Shown here piece after piece: positions 57,940 through 64,000 of a stretch of DNA of 64,000 nucleotides (positions are counted from its first letter, which is position 1; every line of letters begins with the position of its first letter). This stretch comes from Magicicada septendecula (Eukaryota > Arthropoda > Insecta > Hemiptera > Cicadidae). The position numbers and the translations under genes are program-made. The notes beneath the pieces were generated by a model, which was not told the DNA's origin, ran no database searches, and was given only the letters and a program-made list of their open reading frames with translations. Location of the stretch: positions 399,729,469-399,793,468 of the forward strand of contig CM068371.1 in NCBI GenBank assembly GCA_034769895.1, in the 5' to 3' direction.

Positions 57940-58545
57940 TTTATGTCATTTTCAAATGAACAGTCTAATTTTTATAAAACGTTTTCAAAGTTCAATGCAT
58001 CAGCTTTATGTATTTAGGAATACACAACATTACTTCTCCATTTTTTCACATCCTGGAATAAAATTTAATAGTTTGCAAATATTAACTGGTTGTAGGTATA
58101 TAAACTTATACACTGTTGTGAGAATTGTACAAAAGTACCTTTAAGCTAATTTCAAAACACAACATTTCAGAATTAATCACATTATTTCACTTTATAGGCT
58201 ATGTCACACCAAAAGAAAATGTACAGGTCACTTTCAACAACAGTTGACAACAGCTGACTGAATATTATCCGATGACAAAATACTAAACAGATGGGAGATA
58301 GTCACACCAACCAACCATTTTGTATATAGTCTTTCAACTGAGATTTTTTTGCTTGTACACGGAAAACCTGGACTGTATTAAGATATATATTTTAGATATG
58401 TAGGTCGATTTATTAATTTTGAGCTATTAATTTAGCTAGTGCTAAGCTTTAAAACACAGTTATTTGTATGAAAAGTACAATTTTGTAGGCCAAGTAATAA
58501 ATCCAACTATGATTCTGTAAAATTGTCATGGGTAGCAAAATAAAA
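57940..58545. other. Sola-like element, non-coding part
   Basis: Between transposase start and right terminal repeat. Probably holds the promoter; no motif I would defend. Confidence 0.5.
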
Positions 58546-59066
58546 ATAATAATAATTCACCGATCTGAATGAGGTTTTACAGAATCGTGATAAACATAAA
58601 ATTACTTTTGATAGTGATCCCATGCTCATCCCAAGTTGAAACTTTCAGAATATGTAGAAGAAAACAGTATCTTTCACATATATTTTTTTGAGAATTTTAA
58701 AAATACAGTTTTTCAAAATTCAGTAAATTCAATAATGATGTGTTTATAAAAAATATGTATATATATTTTCAACTAATTATGTTTTATATCATATGAAAGC
58801 CCTTTAAAAGAGCTTTCAAATGAACTCAATGTCATTGTTCTAGCTTAATTAGAACACAAGTTGTGAACAAATCAATATTGTTGCGCAAGTCAAAAATTTG
58901 ATTTTTTTTACATTTTTGAGCACCCATTTACTCAGTAACCTTTCGTCAGAAAAATGTGAAAAAATTGATTTGTGTTACTATTTATGAATACTACATGCAT
59001 ACTTAATTTCAAATAAATCTAAGAGGGTCAGGTTGTAGCACTTGTTGATTTGACACGGAATATCTC
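58546..59066 (-). repeat. Right terminal inverted repeat of the Sola-like element
   Basis: Reverse complement of 54603-55140, ending GGAATATCTC before TTCT. Confidence 0.85.
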
Positions 59067-59070
59067 TTCT

Positions 59071-59329
59071 ACAAAATGCAAATATCAAATCATTTCAATT
59101 ATTTTACTTTGATAAAAAAAATATACTGTACTATCTCAAAATTAAACTCTTTTTTTTTATATTTATCTACATGCGATCGCTCATTCTTACGACTAAAACA
59201 TTAATATAAGACTCTATTACATTCTTTCTAATTATAAACTTTTTTGTTTTAATTCATTGTCTCTTTATATAGTCTTTATGAGCTCTTTAAAAAAATCATT
59301 TATAAATGCATTATGCATGTCACCTTGAG
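59071..59329. other. AT-rich spacer
   Basis: No gene or repeat recognised; might belong to the following LTR. Confidence 0.4.
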
Positions 59330-60555
59330 TTTTGATGACCTTACGACTTATTGACGGGGTCCAGCGTTGTCCAGAGTTGGGTTTCCGTTACCCCTGGCTT
59401 GGTGTGGTCCTGGATATGTCCAGAGTCCAGCGTCGTTCTCCAGCAGTGTGTGGTCCGTCCCAGAGAATTACTATCTGCTGCGAGGTGGATCTCGTTTGGC
59501 TGTTAGGCGTCTAAAAAGCATCTCCTAACGTCTAGCATCTCGTGTTGCTCGTTGTAGCTTCTCTGTTGATACTCTTGCTGACTTACATGGTCCCGGTACT
59601 CTACATTTCCCATACTAGTGTAAACATAATTACTGAACGTCTTTATTCATTCGTAGATGAGACTTATAATAAAATAAAACTGTTCTGCCGACGGACAGCA
59701 TGTCCGACTGCAACTGTGTTTTGAAAAGAAGAGAAGGGCTTCCAGTAGAACCCTTAATTTATACCCTCTCGAGATTCCACACCTGTTGGTTCCGAAATTA
59801 TCCTGTCGAGACCTGCAGATCACATGATAGCCCCCACTCCCGAACCTTTTCATATATTTGCATTTTTTGCAAATGGCAATGTTTTTTACGGAATTGAGAT
59901 AGCACAAATCATAGCTAATTTGATTAAGCACGCACTGTATTAATTTGAGCGTCTTAGTGTAATTTTCGTATTTTTGGCACATTTATTTCGCACTGGCTTC
60001 ACGTAGTGTGTCCTATTAACCTCATTTTCTTACTGTGGATAACTATAAAATTTACACACACTTTGGTGCCTTTTGTTTGTTTATACACTAATTAGTTTTC
60101 ACACAGTGAATTAAAATAATTATTTTAGTACTTAGTTGGGGAGGGTAGCTGAGATTCCTGTCTGTACATGCATCACTAACACACACAATATACACGCATA
60201 ACACACATACAATCGAGCAGGTGTTCTTTGCCTGTTGGAACAGGTTAATTTCTCCCCTAGTATAACAACGAAACATTTTTACAATCCCAGACCTGTCCAT
60301 TTACCCCAAACTTATAATAATTTTACAAATTTTATATTTATTTAAATCAGTGCTTAATACAGCATATGGCTGTATCGTTGCATTATTCCTCTGCTTGAAA
60401 AAAAAAACTTTTATAAATATTTATTTATTAAATTTTTGTCTATTTGTTCTAGACAAATAAAAATAATATTATACTAGCTTAACCTTAGTTTACATCAGTT
60501 AAATGACACATAATAATGAGTAGGTCAATATAACGCTTGCCTGTGGTGGTATGCA
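59330..60555 (-). repeat. Probable 3' LTR of a gypsy remnant (E8)
   Basis: The right end is placed at TGCATACCACCACAGG (minus strand from 60555), next to a polypurine run of eleven G (60565-60575). The left end is a guess: a GC-rich part begins near 59330. No second LTR copy in the window. Confidence 0.45.
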
Positions 60556-60651
60556 ATATATTCACCCCCCCCCCCATTATAACAGCTGAGCGGTGCATTG
60601 ATCTTGGACAGGCGCAGTGGCCTTGTTCTTCTCTCTTTCTCTTCTCACTAT

Positions 60652-61589
60652 TCATACATAGAATTTCTTGAATGATGTTGCATGATATTTGCCTATGTCC
60701 TTTTCTTTGCTCTTGTCGTATACGATGAACGTGTGTCTTCCCACGCATTGTTTCAACGTATAAGGTCCGTTGTACAGCCGAAAGAATTTCTTTGCTGTGT
60801 TGTCAATGCGTTTTCCGACGGGATTAGCTTTCAACAGAATTTGTTCTCCTACGTCGAATCGTTGTAATTTATGTGTTCTATTGAACTTTTGTCTCCTCTT
60901 GTTACCTTGTTCTATGATGCGTTGTTTAGCGTACGCAACCTTTACACTTAATGGAATAGGTACATTTTGATTCTCTGGCTTACTTACATATTTGGTCCAG
61001 AATCTAATAGGTTTTTTTTTTGTCTTCATCTAGCTCGATTGGCATATAACTTGTTGCTTCACTATAATTTTCATTTATTGCTTTTTCAAAGAAAGGTAAA
61101 TACTCTTCCCATTTGTTGTGTTGGTCGTGACAGTAGATTCGTAGATATTTACCTAACTTTTTATTTACTCTTTCCGGGAGTTTTTCCTGTGGGTGTCGTA
61201 CTGATGTGTTATAGGTTGGATTCTATTTTCACGAAGAGCCTTCTCCCATATATATTGCTTTGGAACTGCACTCCTTGGTCACTAAGTACCTTCTTCATTT
61301 TACCATATGCAGGAATGTATTTCTGCAAGAGTATTTTCAAAACAACTTTAGTTGTGGGTCGCATAATTGGATACAGATGGACGGCTTTGGAAAATACATC
61401 AATACAAACAAGTATGTGTTTCACTCCACGACTTGATCTTGGAAGTGGTCCCAAAAAATCCACTGCAATTAGCTCTCCTTTCTGGTCCTTCTGGATACTC
61501 TGCACTTCCACATAGGTACGTAGATTCGGTCCTTTTGCTGTTTGACACTCATAACACTTCTTACTTTCGTTTTTAATCTTCCTGAACAT
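60652..61589 (-). pseudogene. E8 gypsy integrase fragment
   Basis: Two ORFs. 61589-61209 has CYECQTAK (end of the zinc domain), Asp in IAVDFLGPLP and Asp in VLSDQGVQF. After frame breaks, a middle part has HDQHNKWEEYLPFFEKAIN. 61029-60652 is the C-terminal part (FDVGEQILLKANPVGKR, FFRLYNGPYTL). Ty3/gypsy type, 5'-truncated at about 61,600, so protease, RT and RNase H are absent. Not the E2 family (sequence differs throughout). Confidence 0.88.
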
Positions 61590-61599
61590 TCTTTACATT

Positions 61600-61916
61600 T
61601 CTTACATTATGTACATGTACTTACCTTTTTATAAATTAATAAATAGGTTTTGTTTATTTACTATGCATTTAGGCTCTGTAGACGCCATGTTGTTATCTGC
61701 CAACCTAAAATTTCACTCGCCAGGGTTCGAATCAGCGAACGGGAAAATCAGAACTGGTTATTTGAATAATAACGATCATTTCTTAGTTTACCAACCAATT
61801 AAAATTTTATTGATCATTTCTTGTTTTTTATATACCTTTCAATTCCAATAATTCTTAAAAATTTTTCACATATCAAAATGAAAATTATTCAGACAACTTA
61901 ATTTTTTTTTTTTATA
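61600..61916. other. Spacer between E8 and Tigger
   Basis: AT-rich, no gene recognised; ends in a T run and TATATA that provides the TA target of the next element. Confidence 0.5.
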
Positions 61917-61918
61917 TA

Positions 61919-64000
61919 CAGTGGAACCTCGGAATGCGAGTAACATGGTCTACGAGTGTTTTGCAAGACGAGCAAAAATTTTAAATAAATTGTAACTTGA
62001 TAAGTGAGCGAGGTTCCGCAATACGAGCGTCACGTGTGCCTATGTTTTCCCCTCCCCTGAGCCTACGTTTTCCCCTCCCCTCTGCCTCTCTTTCCTGGGC
62101 GATTGTGGGTAATATTCTCCCGCGCTGGACTTCAGTTGGCGTGCCTCGCTCGCATAGTCAACACCGTACGAGCGTATACATGTTTTGTTTCTTTCATTAG
62201 TGTTATTAGTGTTATAACTGTACTGCAACAATGGGCCCAGTGAAGGAAAAGAAGGCTGAAAAGGAATTCGGTCGGAAGAAGGAGATGATTACGATGGAAG
62301 TTAAAAAGGAAATGATCGAAAAGCACGAACGAGGTTTGCGAGTGGCTGATATCGCGAGATTTTATAACAAGTCTACGTCAACGATTTGCACAATATTAAA
62401 GAAGAAAGAAGAAATAAAAGGGCTAGATGCAGCAAAAGGAGTCACAAGAGTATCAAAGCAACGGCCACATGTTCTGGAAGATGTAGAAAAGTTGCTTCTC
62501 GTTTGGATAAATGATAAGCAACTAGCAGGTGATACTGTGACCGAGAATTTAATCTGTGAGAAGGCAAAGACGTTGTACGCCAACCTCGTAAGTAAACTGC
62601 CATGTAGTACACGTACGTCAACAGAAATCGTAGAAAGCTTCAAGGCCAGCAGGGGATGGTTTGATAACTTTAAGAGGAGAAGTGGCATCCATAGTGTTGC
62701 GAGGCACGGGGAGGCTGCAAGTTCGGATGCTAAGGCAGCTGAGGCATTCACTGCTGAGTTCCAGAAGCTCATTGTTACGAAGTGTTACCTGCCGCAGCAA
62801 GTTTTTAACTGCGATGAAACAGGACTTTTTTGGAAAAAGATGCCGAAGAGGACCTACATTACAGCAGAAGACAATGCAATGCCCGGTCACAAGCCCATGA
62901 AAGACCGTTTAACCCTGTTATTGTGTGCTAATGCCAGCGGGGATTTAAAAGTAAAGCCCCTGCTTGTGTATCATTCCGAGAATCCACGAGCCTTCAAGAA
63001 ATGCAAGGTGCAGAAGAGCCAGTTAAATGTTATGCGGAGGTCCAACACTAAGGCTTGAGTCACTCGTATGTTCTTTGTTGAATGGATGAACGATGTCTTT
63101 GGTCCTGTAGTGAAGAAATACGATTTAGATAATAATCTGCCGCTCAAAGTCTTGCTGGTTATGGACAATGCTCCTGCTCATCCTCCAGGCCTTGAGGACG
63201 ACTTACTGGAGGAATTCAAGTTCATTAAGGTTAAGTTCCTTCATCCCAACACTACTCCAGCCTATGGATCAGCAAGTCATTTCGAACTTCAAGAAGCTAT
63301 ACACCAAAGCACTATTTTAGCGATGCTTCGAAGTGACCGAAGGAACAGACCTTACCCTCTGAGAGTTTTGGAGAAATCATTTCCACATCGTGAACTGCCT
63401 GAAGATCATCGATAAAGCATGGGATGGGGTCACCAAGAGAACTCTCACTTCTGCTTGGGGAAAACTGTGGCCTAACTGCGTTCTTGGACGTGACTTTGAG
63501 GGGATTGCTGGTGAAAATGAGCCGCCGATTGTCGATGAAATTGTGTCCTTAGGGAAGACCATGGGGCTGGAGGTGAATGACGCCGACATTCAAGAGCTGG
63601 TGGAAAAACATAGCCAGGAACTGACCATCAACAAACTGATGGACCTGCATCGCGAACAACAGGAGGAGGTTATGGAGGAGATCTCGTCTGGTGAAGAGGA
63701 GGAGGAAAAGTCAGAGGAATCTCTCACTTCAAATGAGATTCGGGACAAGTGCAAAATGTGGGAACGGTGCAAAATTTTATAGAAAAACACCACCCGAATA
63801 AGGCTGTAGCAATGCGAGCGATGAATCTGTTCAATGACAATGCAATGTCACATTTTCGTGAAATCCTCAAAAAGAGGCAAAAGCAACAGTCATTGGACAG
63901 GTTCCTTGTTAAAATTGCATGAAAAGAAAACAATTCTAGTGAGCCAACAGATAGCAGTGATTCCGTTAGTGAAATTCGTGCTACACAATAACCCTTCTCA
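61919..64000 (+). mobile_element. Second Tigger-type DNA transposon, runs off the window
   Basis: Left terminal repeat CAGTGGAACCTCGGAATGCG preceded by TA (61917-61918). A related inverted motif GAGCGAGGTTCCGCAATACG follows at about 62007-62026. The transposase begins at 62231. The right terminus is outside the window. A different lineage from the 51579 element. Confidence 0.9.
62231..63924 (+). pseudogene. Tigger transposase, nearly complete but broken
   Basis: Start MGPVKEKKAEKEFG at 62231. Helix-turn-helix GLRVADIARFYNKSTSTICT (residues about 37-56), CENP-B-type domain (SRGWFDNFKRRSGIHSVARH), catalytic Asp in VFNCDETGLFW, Asp in LLVMDNAPAHPP and a PMDQ segment near 63265. Breaks: TGA at 63056-63058 (same frame resumes), a frameshift near 63260, stops in the next frame near 63320 and 63360, then a clear frame 63390-63782, and a last part in another frame ending near 63922 (RQKQQSLDRFLVK). 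Fewer lesions than the 52-kb copy. Confidence 0.92.

Larger units (their letters stand above)
54603..59066 (-). mobile_element. Sola-like DNA transposon with ~500-bp terminal inverted repeats
   Basis: Inverted repeats 54603 to about 55140 and about 58546-59066, starting (GGGTC)ATTCCATGTCAAATCAACAA on the left with a matching right end. TTCT duplicated at 54599-54602 and 59067-59070. A 4-bp duplication and the transposase motifs fit the Sola superfamily (probably Sola2), assigned from memory. Transposase on the minus strand; second palindromic element at about 55314-55537. Confidence 0.75.

Overview
The window is animal nuclear DNA, most likely from an insect. It is AT-rich, its one host gene is split by spliceosomal introns, and almost everything else is decayed transposable elements of typical arthropod types (Ty1/copia, several Ty3/gypsy-like LTR families, pogo/Tigger, a Sola-like DNA transposon, a LINE fragment, a tRNA-derived SINE, a palindromic foldback). 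I could not identify the species.

Host gene (minus strand, four exons read by frame and splice sites: 37790-37596, 37207-36902, 35698-35537, 3348-3209). It encodes a long coiled-coil protein that looks like RB1CC1/FIP200 (the Atg17/Atg11-like autophagy scaffold). The intron between the third and fourth visible exons is about 32 kb. Some 30.8 kb of it is one LTR element (E1, 4246-35014) plus everything that landed inside it. A truncated copia copy (291-2884), a LINE 3' fragment (about 39,148-39,400) and a SINE (39497-39792) lie nearby.

The nest 4246-35014. E1 (plus strand) has a tRNA-Lys-type primer site, a coiled-coil gag-like ORF and no polymerase. Inserted into it, each with a 4-bp target duplication, are E2 (minus, 9036-18229; gag-protease-RT-RNaseH-integrase remains, with a RanBP2-type zinc finger in Gag), E3 (plus, 19228-25025; LTRs of the E2 family, itself invaded by E4 and then collapsed by a deletion) and E5 (plus, 26865-32829; a second polymerase-less family whose ORF resembles that of E1).

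The most interesting signal is non-coding. E1, E2 and E5 have different LTRs and different coding content, yet all share a 3' module. It ends in an exactly 40-nt stem-loop just before the polypurine tract, with compensatory base changes and a conserved TTCG loop. A second small stem-loop (stem CGRTYA, loop 15-16 nt) is shared by E2 (two copies) and E1 and also covaries. With the gag-only E1 and E5 beside the autonomous-type E2, this suggests polymerase-less elements mobilised in trans through shared RNA signals. That is inference; the structures themselves are read directly.

Right part (40-64 kb): E6, a minus-strand LTR element (40636-48317) with gag and protease but no RT; an unassigned AT-rich block; a pogo/Tigger element (51579-54215) interrupted by a 213-bp palindromic element; a Sola-like transposon (54603-59066) with about 500-bp terminal inverted repeats and TTCT duplication, carrying a second copy of the palindrome; a gypsy integrase remnant with one LTR (about 59.3-61.6 kb); and a second Tigger element running off the window (61919-64000). 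No open transposase or polymerase frame is intact; all carry stops or frameshifts.
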